From Demequina sp. B12 (lineage in GTDB: Bacteria > Actinomycetota > Actinomycetes > Actinomycetales > Demequinaceae), in the NCBI RefSeq assembly GCF_028823635.1, contig NZ_JAPEHU010000001.1:372001-436000 (forward strand): a DNA stretch of 64,000 nt, read 5' to 3'. The notes below the pieces were generated by a model, which worked only from the letters and a program-made list of their open reading frames with translations, was not told the DNA's origin and did not search any database. Of the stretch, positions 8,829 through 16,332 are shown one piece after another (the stretch's first letter is position 1; each line of letters begins with the position of its first letter). The position numbers and the translations under genes are program-made.

Positions 8829-9518
8829 ATGGCTGTGACAACAATGCAGGCTCGCACCAGGACAGCGGTGTCGAGGAAGACGCTCATGACTCTTGCTGCG
8901 GTGGGCGTCGCAAGTTTCACCTTGACTGCGTGTGCAAGTGACGCGGAGCCGGCGGACGCGATGTCCGGCTCGGAAGATGCGATGGAGTCCACGCACGACT
9001 CCATGGAGTCGACCACTGAGGCGACCGCCACCGCGGACGCCATGGAAGACGACGCCATGGACAAGGACGACGACGAGTCCTCCGACGACGCCATGGCCGC
9101 CGATGTCCCCACCGAACTGGACTTCACCGCCACGACACTGATGGACGGCGCCGAGTTCGCTGGCGCAGACCTTGCCGGCCAGGACACGATCTTGTGGGCA
9201 TGGGCATCGTGGTGCCCGATCTGCCAGGGCGAGGCGCCGGATGTGGCGGCTGCGAATGCCGCACTGCCGGACGGTGTCACGCTGTATGGCCTGCCCGGCC
9301 AGGCAGATGTGGACTCCTCACAGGGGTTCGTTGACACGTATGGCCTGGGCGACTTCCAGCACATCTTTGATGAGGATGGCTCGCTGTGGTCCGGGTTCGG
9401 TGTGAGCTACCAGCCGGCCTTTGTGCTGATCAATGATGACGGCACGATCGAGACCGTGGCCGGATCGCTCGACACGGACGAGATCGTTGCAGCGGCGGAG
9501 GATCTGGCTTCGCGTTAA
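8829..9518 (+). CDS. Thioredoxin-like (redoxin/DsbE-type) lipoprotein
   Basis: 229 residues. Signal peptide with lipobox LTAC, lipidated Cys35. Residues 36-92 are a low-complexity Asp/Met/Ser/Glu linker with repeated DAM units. The thioredoxin fold has the active site WCPIC (Cys129, Cys132) and the cis-Pro segment SYQPAFVLI. It probably acts as an extracytoplasmic thiol-disulfide oxidoreductase anchored to the membrane. The converging CcdA-like gene would supply electrons. ATG 8829 is chosen because CGGGAGG (8817-8823) precedes it; the upstream GTG has no such site. Confidence 0.85.
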   Translation: MAVTTMQARTRTAVSRKTLMTLAAVGVASFTLTACASDAEPADAMSGSEDAMESTHDSMESTTEATATADAMEDDAMDKDDDESSDDAMAADVPTELDFTATTLMDGAEFAGADLAGQDTILWAWASWCPICQGEAPDVAAANAALPDGVTLYGLPGQADVDSSQGFVDTYGLGDFQHIFDEDGSLWSGFGVSYQPAFVLINDDGTIETVAGSLDTDEIVAAAEDLASR

Positions 9519-9551
9519 GCCTGCTCCTCGCGCTCACACGCTCAGCGTGCG

Positions 9552-9585
9552 AAAGTGCCGGAACATTGAGGGGTTCCGGCACTTT
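9552..9585. terminator. Bidirectional terminator between redoxin and CcdA-like genes
   Basis: Perfect 13-bp stem AAAGTGCCGGAAC / GTTCCGGCACTTT with an 8-nt loop. The A/T ends give a U-rich run on both strands, as expected between convergent genes. Confidence 0.85.
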
Positions 9586-9648
9586 TGTGTACGTAGCGGG
9601 CTTGAGGGTAGCGGGCCTAGGACAGATGCGGCAGTGGCGGCCGTAGCG

Positions 9649-10587
9649 TCACAGCTTGTCTTTGATGGAGTCCAGCGTGCTGGCGTCGGCCACGCGGATG
9701 GTGGAGGCCGGTGCCGGCGTTTCCCGGGCATCGGCCCGTCCCGTGACGAACGCCCACACGACGGCGGCGAGCGCTACTGCGCCCAAGGCGATCAGTACGG
9801 GCGTTCCCCAGGAGGACACGGCCGCGGAGACTGCCTGCTGGGCGGAGATGGTGACTTCCAGGACTGGTTCGAGCGCGTGGACGCCGTAGCGGGGGAGGAC
9901 CTCGGCGAGGCCGAACACGGCGACGTAGACACCCGCGAGGACCATGAGAACACCGCCCGCACGCATGATGGCAACAGTGTGGCGTCGCAGTCCGGCGGCG
10001 AGTCCGGAGCCCAGGAGCGCGGCAAGGATGGAGACCAAGACGACGGCTGTGCCCATGCCGAGTGCGTAGGCCAGGAAGGGGACCACGGCGTTGGCGGGGT
10101 TGGTGGCGTTGAGTGCTTGCGTGACGACCACGAGGAACAGGCCGATGGTGCAGCTCAGCGACGCGATGGCGAATGCTGCGCCGTAGCCCACTTGGGACCA
10201 GAACGTGGTCCGGGGGGCGCGGCCGTCGAGCCGGAGGCCGGGTCCGCTCATTTCGCCCCGCACAGTCAGGACCACGCCCAGGGCGGCGAGCGCCACACCA
10301 ATGACGATGGTGACGTAGGACACGTACGGCAGGATCGATGCTTGGAGAGCGAGGTTCACTCCGCCAAAGAGCAGCCCTAGCAGGAGGAACACGGCCAGGA
10401 AGCCTGCGCTCATCGCGACGCCGAAGCGGATAGCGCGCCGTAAGGCCGTGGTGCGGGGGACCGATGAGTCCGCGCTACCGGTGACGAGTGCGGTGATGTA
10501 GGCGGGTAGGAGCGCGAAGCCGCAGGGATTGAATGCGGCTACTGCGCCTAGGACCAGGGCGTATGCCGCTGCGGCCGTGTCAAGCAT
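9649..10587 (-). CDS. CcdA/DsbD-family transmembrane thiol-reductant transporter
   Basis: 312 residues with about seven membrane helices. Two conserved cysteines sit in the right places: NPCGFALLP (Cys22, TM1) and SLSCTIGLFL (~Cys165). CcdA passes reducing equivalents from cytoplasmic thioredoxin across the membrane to extracytoplasmic thioredoxins for cytochrome c maturation or disulfide repair. It converges on a redoxin lipoprotein gene, its likely acceptor. A strong AGGAGG is at 10592-10597. The C-terminus carries an extra helix and short hydrophilic tail (STLDSIKDKL). Confidence 0.85.
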   Translation of the reverse strand: MLDTAAAAYALVLGAVAAFNPCGFALLPAYITALVTGSADSSVPRTTALRRAIRFGVAMSAGFLAVFLLLGLLFGGVNLALQASILPYVSYVTIVIGVALAALGVVLTVRGEMSGPGLRLDGRAPRTTFWSQVGYGAAFAIASLSCTIGLFLVVVTQALNATNPANAVVPFLAYALGMGTAVVLVSILAALLGSGLAAGLRRHTVAIMRAGGVLMVLAGVYVAVFGLAEVLPRYGVHALEPVLEVTISAQQAVSAAVSSWGTPVLIALGAVALAAVVWAFVTGRADARETPAPASTIRVADASTLDSIKDKL

Positions 10588-10740
10588 GTGTCCTCCTGGT
10601 GTGGGATGCCTGCGGTGTTCGGAGCGGATGGGCGTGTGGATGCCTGGTGTGGCCAGGGTACTGCGGGGGCTGCACTGGGGCCGGTGCCGCGGGGCGACGC
10701 CGTGGGGCCGATGGTGGGGTCGCCCGGCCGGGCCATCTTG

Positions 10741-10763
10741 AGAATGAGAATGATTACTATTCT
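10741..10763. promoter_or_regulatory. Fur/Zur-type operator upstream of the AztD-like gene
   Basis: A 23-bp imperfect palindrome centred on G10752 with arms AGAATGAGAAT and ATTACTATTCT (8 of 11 pairs match) and core AATGATT, the core typical of Fur-family (Zur, Fur) boxes. It lies in the 341-bp gap between the divergent ccdA-like and aztD-like genes. TACTAT at 10755-10760 could be a -10 inside it. Confidence 0.6.
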
Positions 10764-10928
10764 GTGGTACGGTCGTGCCAGCGGCCAGGGTGTGACTGCA
10801 GCCCGCCCCGGCCGCCCATCAACGGAGAAGCGACCCGCGCTGAGCGGACCCGCACTCACCCCCACGTGCCGGGCTTGACCACGAGCCCCCAACACTAGGA
10901 AGGCAAGTCCTACCAGGGCTTACACATC

Positions 10929-12239
10929 ATGAAACTGAACCACGCCACCGCCGGCTCCGCAGTCGGCATTGCCGCGCTGATCGCGCTCGCCGCCTGTGCT
11001 CCCGCTGACAGCGACGCCGAGGCCACTGCAGGCACCACCGCCGACGCCCACGAAGAGCACGCTGACGACCACCACGACGAAAACGCCGGGTCCTCGGCAC
11101 AGGAAGCCTCCGCACGCACCCCGCGCCTGGTTGCCACCTACGACGGTGGAGTAGTGGTGCTGGACGCCACCACACTGGAAGTGGAAGGCGACATCGCGAT
11201 CGACGGTTTCAACCGCGTGTCTCCCGCGGGCGACGGTCGCCACGTGGCTGTCTCCACTGAGGGTGGCTGGGCCATCCTGGACGCCGGCACCTGGTCTCAG
11301 GAGCACGGCGACCACTACCACTACTACGTGGCGGACCCTGCCCTGACGGATCTGTTCATCGACGCGACCACCCCCGGCCACGTGGTCCCTCACGACGGCC
11401 TCACCGCACTGTGGGATGACGGCACCGGCAAGGTCCAGGTTGTTGAGACGTCCGAGTGGACCGACATGGTGGAGCACGAACACCTGCACACCATCCGCGA
11501 ATGGACGGCAGAAGAAGCGCACCACGGCGTGGCTGCGGTATCCGAAACTGGCGAACTGCTGGTGACGCGCGGAAACGAAGACGAGCGCACCGGCGCAATG
11601 CTGCTGGACGCTGAGGACGCGGTCCTGGCCTCGAGTGACGAATGCCCGGGTGTCCACGGCGAGACTGCCTTCACGAACGCTGAAGGCGAAGAGTTCTTCA
11701 TGGTCGGCTGCCAGGACGGTGCGCTCGCTTTCCACGGCGAGCACGTCCACAAGCTGAGCGTTGACGGAGACTTTGGTCGCATCGGCAACCTGCACGCCTT
11801 TGATGGCTCGGATGTGGTCCTGGGTGACTACAAGTCCGACCCTGAGGGCGGCCTGGGTTTGAGCGAAATCTCTATCCTGAACCCGGAAGAGGAAACCATC
11901 ACCGTGGTCAACCCCTTCGGTGACGCCGATGCCACCTACACCTGGCGTGGAATCCGCCGCGGTTCCGAGGGTGAACTGTTGGTGTTGGGATCCGATGGTG
12001 TGCTGCGCACCCTGGACGAGTCCGGTGAGGTGCTGACCGAGACTGCCGTGATTGACGCGTGGGAGGTGCCCGAGGAGTGGCAGACCGCCCACCCGTCCCT
12101 CACCATCGTTGATGGCATGGCGTACATCGCAGACCCGGCCACGGAGACGGTCCACATCGTGGACTACGTGACAGGCGAGGTCTGGAAGTCCGTCGAGGTG
12201 GGCTTCGCACTGAACGAAGTCACCTCCGTCACCGGATAA
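10929..12239 (+). CDS. AztD-like zinc metallochaperone lipoprotein
   Basis: 436 residues. Signal peptide and lipobox LAAC (Cys23), then a His/Asp/Glu-rich mobile segment HEEHADDHHDE (residues 41-51), then repeated beta-propeller-like blades with several His clusters (HGDHYHYY, EHEHLHTI, HGEHVH). This matches AztD, which carries extracytoplasmic zinc and hands it to the AztC binding protein of the AztABC importer. aztABC is not in the window, so this copy is an orphan. A Zur-type palindrome lies 166 nt upstream, consistent with induction by zinc starvation (inference). The ribosome site is weak. Confidence 0.8.
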   Translation: MKLNHATAGSAVGIAALIALAACAPADSDAEATAGTTADAHEEHADDHHDENAGSSAQEASARTPRLVATYDGGVVVLDATTLEVEGDIAIDGFNRVSPAGDGRHVAVSTEGGWAILDAGTWSQEHGDHYHYYVADPALTDLFIDATTPGHVVPHDGLTALWDDGTGKVQVVETSEWTDMVEHEHLHTIREWTAEEAHHGVAAVSETGELLVTRGNEDERTGAMLLDAEDAVLASSDECPGVHGETAFTNAEGEEFFMVGCQDGALAFHGEHVHKLSVDGDFGRIGNLHAFDGSDVVLGDYKSDPEGGLGLSEISILNPEEETITVVNPFGDADATYTWRGIRRGSEGELLVLGSDGVLRTLDESGEVLTETAVIDAWEVPEEWQTAHPSLTIVDGMAYIADPATETVHIVDYVTGEVWKSVEVGFALNEVTSVTG

Positions 12240-12248
12240 CTGTTCACC

Positions 12249-12283
12249 CGCCCAGTTCCACCGCTCTCCTGGTGGGCTGGGCG
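12249..12283. terminator. Imperfect hairpin between convergent aztD-like and methyltransferase genes
   Basis: CGCCCAG-TT-CCACC pairs with GGTGG-G-CTGGGCG. The stem is GC-rich but there is no clear U-tract, so termination efficiency is uncertain. Confidence 0.45.
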
Positions 12284-12320
12284 AGCGTGAGCGCACGGCA
12301 CCGGCCGTCGTTGAGCTTCC

Positions 12321-13751
12321 TTACGGGAGCACAGCGGCGGCTGATGCTGTGTCTGGGGTGCGTTGCAAAGCGTCGAGCCGCTCTGCAACCGCCTCCCGCG
12401 GTAGGTCGGGGGCGGACGACACCATGGCGTAGATGGCGCGGCCGCGCTCGGTGGCGAGCAACAGGTGCTTGTCGCGTTCGCAGTGCGCTTTGAGGACTTG
12501 GTTTACGACACCCACGTTGACGCCGTTGCCCATCTGTTTGTAGGTCAAGGCGTCACGCTGGGTTCCGAAGGAGAAATTGTCGGGTAGCCCTTGGAGCCGC
12601 GCCGCTTCGCGCGCGGAGAGTTTCCGCTTGAGTGGTCCGATGATGGGGGTCTGCGTGATGGCGACCAGCGCAGGCAAGTGGGTGGGGCGTTTGACCCTCA
12701 GCCCAGACGGCCTGAATGAGATCACGCAGTCCCACATGGACTCAGCGTCCTGGGCCTGCCACTCCAGTTTGCGCCGTGACTCTGGGAACTGGCGAACCCT
12801 ACGAAGCCACTTGCCCATCTCTTTCGCTCCAAGGAACTCCCGTAAGCCGTCGTACAGGTCAAAGTTCTTCTTGAGAAAGCCAGCCTTCCAGGCTGGGGCG
12901 CCATCGAGAAGACGCTCACGCTCAGCTGAAGTCGATACCCAAGCATCGGCCCAGATCGGGTGGCCGGGAAGTCTCCTGATGGGCTCGCCGGTGCGGCGTG
13001 ATTGATCGGCGCGCCACGCCCGCATGAAGACCACCATCTGCTCCCAGTGATCAACCCATGCGCGCTCATCTAGTGAAATCTCGGTACCGGCCACATTGCG
13101 GGAAGCGTCCATGGGTAGATCCTCGACGAGGTTCCATTCACGGTGCATCAGCACGTGTTCGGGGAGCGCAACTGGGGCCGGGTCTGGATCCATGACCATG
13201 TGCTCCGGGACCAGAGTCGCCGTGATGAAGACGCGCTCTCTCACCTGCGGTGAGCCGCCAAAGTCTGGTGCGATGAGGTGCGGCGAGAACACCGCGCTCT
13301 CCTCCGCGACCTGGTAGCCGGCGTTGCGCAGGTGTTCGATGATGACCTGCCACTCATGCTTGTGGCGGGGGCCAGCGAGGTTGCGCACGTTCTCGAGGCA
13401 GATGAGCGTGGGCTTGCGTTCGCGCACGATCTTCTCGATGTTCCAAAAGAGTGTGCCGCGGACCTCATCCATGCCGCGTTGTGCGCCTGACTTGGAGAAG
13501 GGCTGGCAGGGAAAACCGCCCGTGATGACGTCATGTGGAGGCACTGTGACGCCAGCGTCGTTGGCGTCCTTGGTGACGTCGCCAAGCGCCGGGTGCTTCC
13601 AGTTTTCCTCGTAGACCGCAGCGGCGTGCTTGTCGATCTCCACTGCATACGCATGCTCGGCACCCATTGCTGAAAGCGCTGCCGCGAAGCCACCGACTCC
13701 GGCAAAAAGGTCTGCGAAGGTGACGGCACCGGGGGCTTGCTGAGTGGGCAT
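12321..13751 (-). CDS. Type II DNA (cytosine-5) methyltransferase
   Basis: 476 residues with the ordered C5-methylase motifs: I DLFAGVGGF (~14-22, SAM binding), IV GGFPCQPFS (catalytic Cys82), VI ENVRNL (~120-125), VIII QVRERVFI, IX RLQGLPDNF, X QMGNGVNVGVV. The target-recognition region (~260-370) lies between VIII and IX. It methylates cytosine in the site cut by the partner enzyme. Divergently paired with the adjacent PD-(D/E)xK-like gene at 13902, separated by 150 bp. The recognition sequence cannot be deduced. No Vsr or C-protein gene is present. Confidence 0.93.
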   Translation of the reverse strand: MPTQQAPGAVTFADLFAGVGGFAAALSAMGAEHAYAVEIDKHAAAVYEENWKHPALGDVTKDANDAGVTVPPHDVITGGFPCQPFSKSGAQRGMDEVRGTLFWNIEKIVRERKPTLICLENVRNLAGPRHKHEWQVIIEHLRNAGYQVAEESAVFSPHLIAPDFGGSPQVRERVFITATLVPEHMVMDPDPAPVALPEHVLMHREWNLVEDLPMDASRNVAGTEISLDERAWVDHWEQMVVFMRAWRADQSRRTGEPIRRLPGHPIWADAWVSTSAERERLLDGAPAWKAGFLKKNFDLYDGLREFLGAKEMGKWLRRVRQFPESRRKLEWQAQDAESMWDCVISFRPSGLRVKRPTHLPALVAITQTPIIGPLKRKLSAREAARLQGLPDNFSFGTQRDALTYKQMGNGVNVGVVNQVLKAHCERDKHLLLATERGRAIYAMVSSAPDLPREAVAERLDALQRTPDTASAAAVLP

Positions 13752-13901
13752 GAAGATAGCTTACGTGCTGGGTCCGACATCGCCTAGTTGGCTCTCCGTG
13801 CGGCGATCTGATGACTCCATGTGGGTGTCACTGATGGGCCCTGGGAGGCGTTCCGCCACGGCAAGAACTGGTTCCCAACGGTTGTCTGGTAGGAAAGTGC
13901 C

Positions 13902-15101
13902 ATGGGAAGCATTGAGGTCGACCAGATCCTTGTCGACGGGTCGGTGGCCGCGGATGTTGACACCACCCTCAGACCCACGGAGAAGTCCGCGTTGCTGCTG
14001 AATGCGCTTCCCGGTGCGGTAGTCGAGCAGTTCAGCGGTACTCGAGTGGTGAGGATCAACGATCAGGTGATCCTCAGCGCCCAAGTGACCCACTTGGGAA
14101 ACCCCTGGCCGGGGTTCAAGAAGCGCATCCAGATCCCCAACCGCTGGGTCGATGTCTACAGGGCTGCGATCGAGAGTGGCTTAGTTCCTCGCTTCGTGGG
14201 CATCTACCACTATCGAGACGTCACGGTCTTTGTCGACTTTGAACCGCACGCCTACGTCCAGAGGAAGGCGAACAACTCTGCGGCTCACGTCGCCACCAAT
14301 GACCTGCACCAGGCACAGACCGCTGGCGTGTTTTCCCGAGTCGACAGTGCCGGGAACCGACTCACCAGCGTCCGTGCCGATGGCTTTGCTGCGTACATCG
14401 AGGGGCGTCTCGCTGACTTCAACCCCCATGTTGAAGTCTTCGATCAGTTCAACAACGAGTTCCTCAGTAGGGCCCGGTTGGACGCACTTCCCGCGGTCCA
14501 GGAAATGTATGCCGCCCGCTGGCCGGACACGATGCAGGGGGAGTGGGCTGGCTTCTACCTGGAGTACCGGTTCCAGGAGTTCCTGGCGCGTAGTAAGAAC
14601 GACAGGTACGTGTCATTCCAGAAGGCCAAACGCCGCGGAGAGCTTGACTACGACCTTGCGTTCCGGGTTGGACAGGAGGTGGCCTTCTACGGTGACCTTA
14701 AGGCGTCCGCGACGAGTTCCCGGGAGTCGCCCGGAAACGATGCGGCCGACCTCATCGAGTGCGTGCGTAAGTACGGCCAGTTCTGGTACGTCATCTACGA
14801 GCACGAAACGTGGCACAGCAAGGACGAAGACGACTTGCCTGTCATGGAGTGGAACGAGTGGCGCCGATCTGTCGGCCACGTGGGGCGTGGGGAGTTCAAC
14901 CCAAGGTCCTACTCAACGCGGTTCAAGTCTGCGGTTCGGTTTGTCGGAATGAAGATCCTTGAGGTAAACGAGGCGAACTTCCACGTGGTCCTGGGGGACT
15001 TCAACCAGGGACGTCAGCCCGATGGCGCAGACCGTGCGGTCAAGGTCATGATCTCCAAGCGCAACATCGACAACTTCCTGGTGTACTCGCGGAGTATCTA
15101 A
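13902..15101 (+). CDS. Probable type II restriction endonuclease (PD-(D/E)xK-like)
   Basis: 399 residues without a family I can name. Residues ~246-267 read GELDYDLAF then YGDLKAS, which gives an acidic residue in a predicted beta strand followed by D265-x-K267, the layout of a PD-(D/E)xK nuclease core. It faces the C5-methyltransferase gene across a 150-bp shared promoter region, the usual arrangement of a restriction-modification pair, and ends at a strong bidirectional terminator. The assignment rests on context plus this motif, so the exact nuclease class is uncertain. Confidence 0.7.
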   Translation: MGSIEVDQILVDGSVAADVDTTLRPTEKSALLLNALPGAVVEQFSGTRVVRINDQVILSAQVTHLGNPWPGFKKRIQIPNRWVDVYRAAIESGLVPRFVGIYHYRDVTVFVDFEPHAYVQRKANNSAAHVATNDLHQAQTAGVFSRVDSAGNRLTSVRADGFAAYIEGRLADFNPHVEVFDQFNNEFLSRARLDALPAVQEMYAARWPDTMQGEWAGFYLEYRFQEFLARSKNDRYVSFQKAKRRGELDYDLAFRVGQEVAFYGDLKASATSSRESPGNDAADLIECVRKYGQFWYVIYEHETWHSKDEDDLPVMEWNEWRRSVGHVGRGEFNPRSYSTRFKSAVRFVGMKILEVNEANFHVVLGDFNQGRQPDGADRAVKVMISKRNIDNFLVYSRSI

Positions 15102-15198
15102 CAAGTCCTGTGTGTTGACTCGCACGGAGGCCAGGATATGTCGTCAGTCAAGACGTGATTTGAGTTGACAGCACCCGAAACCGTCTCACCGCAAGACG

Positions 15199-15240
15199 CA
15201 TAGGGGCTCTCGACTGCGCGAGCAGTCGAGAGCCCCTATG
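15199..15240. terminator. Strong bidirectional terminator
   Basis: Perfect 19-bp stem (15199-15217 with 15222-15240; starts CATAGGGGCTCTC) with loop GCGA, between the convergent restriction gene and the zinc-ribbon gene. Confidence 0.9.
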
Positions 15241-15256
15241 TTGAGAAGTGAGTGCG

Positions 15257-15373
15257 TTAACGCACTCGGAACGGCTTACCGCACCTAGTGCATCGGAAGG
15301 CGCCAGAGACCCGCGAAAACGGCCCATACTTAGTGCGACAGTACGGGCACGTCACCACGATTCCGCGGGCCAT
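15257..15373 (-). CDS. 38-residue zinc-ribbon microprotein
   Basis: A very short gene: MARGIVVTCPYC near the N-terminus and CTRCGKPFRVR at the end give two CxxC knuckles (Cys9/Cys12 and Cys28/Cys31), a complete minimal zinc ribbon. Its ATG shares one base with the TGA of the upstream YjzC-like gene (TGATG), so translation is coupled. It ends 17 nt before the terminator stem. Likely a nucleic-acid-binding or protein-docking module; function unknown. Confidence 0.7.
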   Translation of the reverse strand: MARGIVVTCPYCRTKYGPFSRVSGAFRCTRCGKPFRVR

Positions 15374-15561
15374 CAGCGGCGCCCCTTCGTCTTTGTGGCG
15401 TCGACCATCTTGAACGTCATGCCCGGTTGCAACGTCGGGGGAAGGGTCTCTCCCTTCACCACGGTGCGCTCCACTCCGGTGTCGCGTCCACGCGGACCGA
15501 ACATTCCATACTGGCCAGAGGCGGGAGCGCTCTGGCCAGGCTTGAGGGGTTTGTTACTCAT
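15373..15561 (-). CDS. YjzC-like small protein
   Basis: 62 residues: SNKPLKPGQSAPASGQYG, then a middle loop with an ERTVVKGETLPP turn and a final FKMVDATKTKGRR. This resembles the YjzC family (KPGQxAPxSGxY... KGExxPP... F... basic tail), small cytoplasmic proteins of unknown function. GAAAGGG lies about 13 nt before the ATG. It forms a two-gene unit with the zinc-ribbon microprotein through a 1-nt overlap and lies between the restriction-modification pair and the ABC-3C operon. Confidence 0.65.
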   Translation of the reverse strand: MSNKPLKPGQSAPASGQYGMFGPRGRDTGVERTVVKGETLPPTLQPGMTFKMVDATKTKGRR

Positions 15562-16332
15562 AAGGTCTCTTGACCCTTTCTGCTCATGGTGAGCAAGACA
15601 ACCGCCAATGTGGACATGGCCACACTGGCTGGACTTGGCTCGTCCGCAGGGGGCTAGGATCAAAGACACCTTGAGCCGCTAACTTTTGGTGCCTGCGAGC
15701 CCGATCCCCCAGCAAAACCGGAGGGACCGGGCTTGCCGTGCTTCTAAGCCGTCTCGGGCGGAGTTGCCTTCGACATGACCACTATATCTAGTGGTCGCTC
15801 GCAGTCGCCACCACAACATGCTGTGTTTCTCCCCAACTTGCTCACAATTTATCCACAGAGTTGTCCACAGGTGCTGCGATCGGCATCTGGTCAGCAATCG
15901 TGACGGGCACAGGTTCCGCGTAGCCCCGTTTGCGCAACACGCAGGGCCCCGAGGGATGAGTTCCACGACTTGTAGATTGCTGGACTCTTGTCAGTACTGC
16001 TTCAGCGCAGTGCGAGTCGTGAGTACCCCAGTTATGACCTGGCCGACGGGAGCTGTGAGTTCGAGCGTGTGTCCGCGAACACGTGGCTTGTGAGTCCAGT
16101 TGAGTCGGGATGCGTCGCGACGGCTCCTTGTCCCCCTTGTCAGTTCCTCTCCTGGGTCGGCACTGTGCTGGGTTGCGTCACGCACGAAGTGTGTGTGGAG
16201 CCGTCTCCCACCGCGACGCTACATCTCAGCAAAACCTTGAGAAGCCATCTACGAGCCATTATGGCGGCCGAGAGATCCGAGCCTCTGAGCGCTCACCTGC
16301 TTGATTGGCGGTGAGGATTGCGTGTGACGGGC
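15562..16332. other. 771-bp spacer between the YjzC-like gene and the ABC-3C operon
   Basis: No supported gene. It holds three DnaA-box-like sites (15838-15869) and a weak hairpin near 15696-15731 (AGCCCG...CGGGCT). Open frames on both strands look like random translation. Confidence 0.6.
15838..15869 (+). other. DnaA-box trio in the defence island
   Basis: TTGCTCACA (15838-15846), TTATCCACA (15849-15857, the exact classical box) and TTGTCCACA (15861-15869, exact to TTRTNCACA) in the same orientation, 11-12 nt apart, in non-coding DNA. Confidence 0.6.

Noticed and set aside
15696-15731. Hairpin as terminator or small RNA
   Set aside because: Stem interrupted and no U-tract; no transcript signal on either side.
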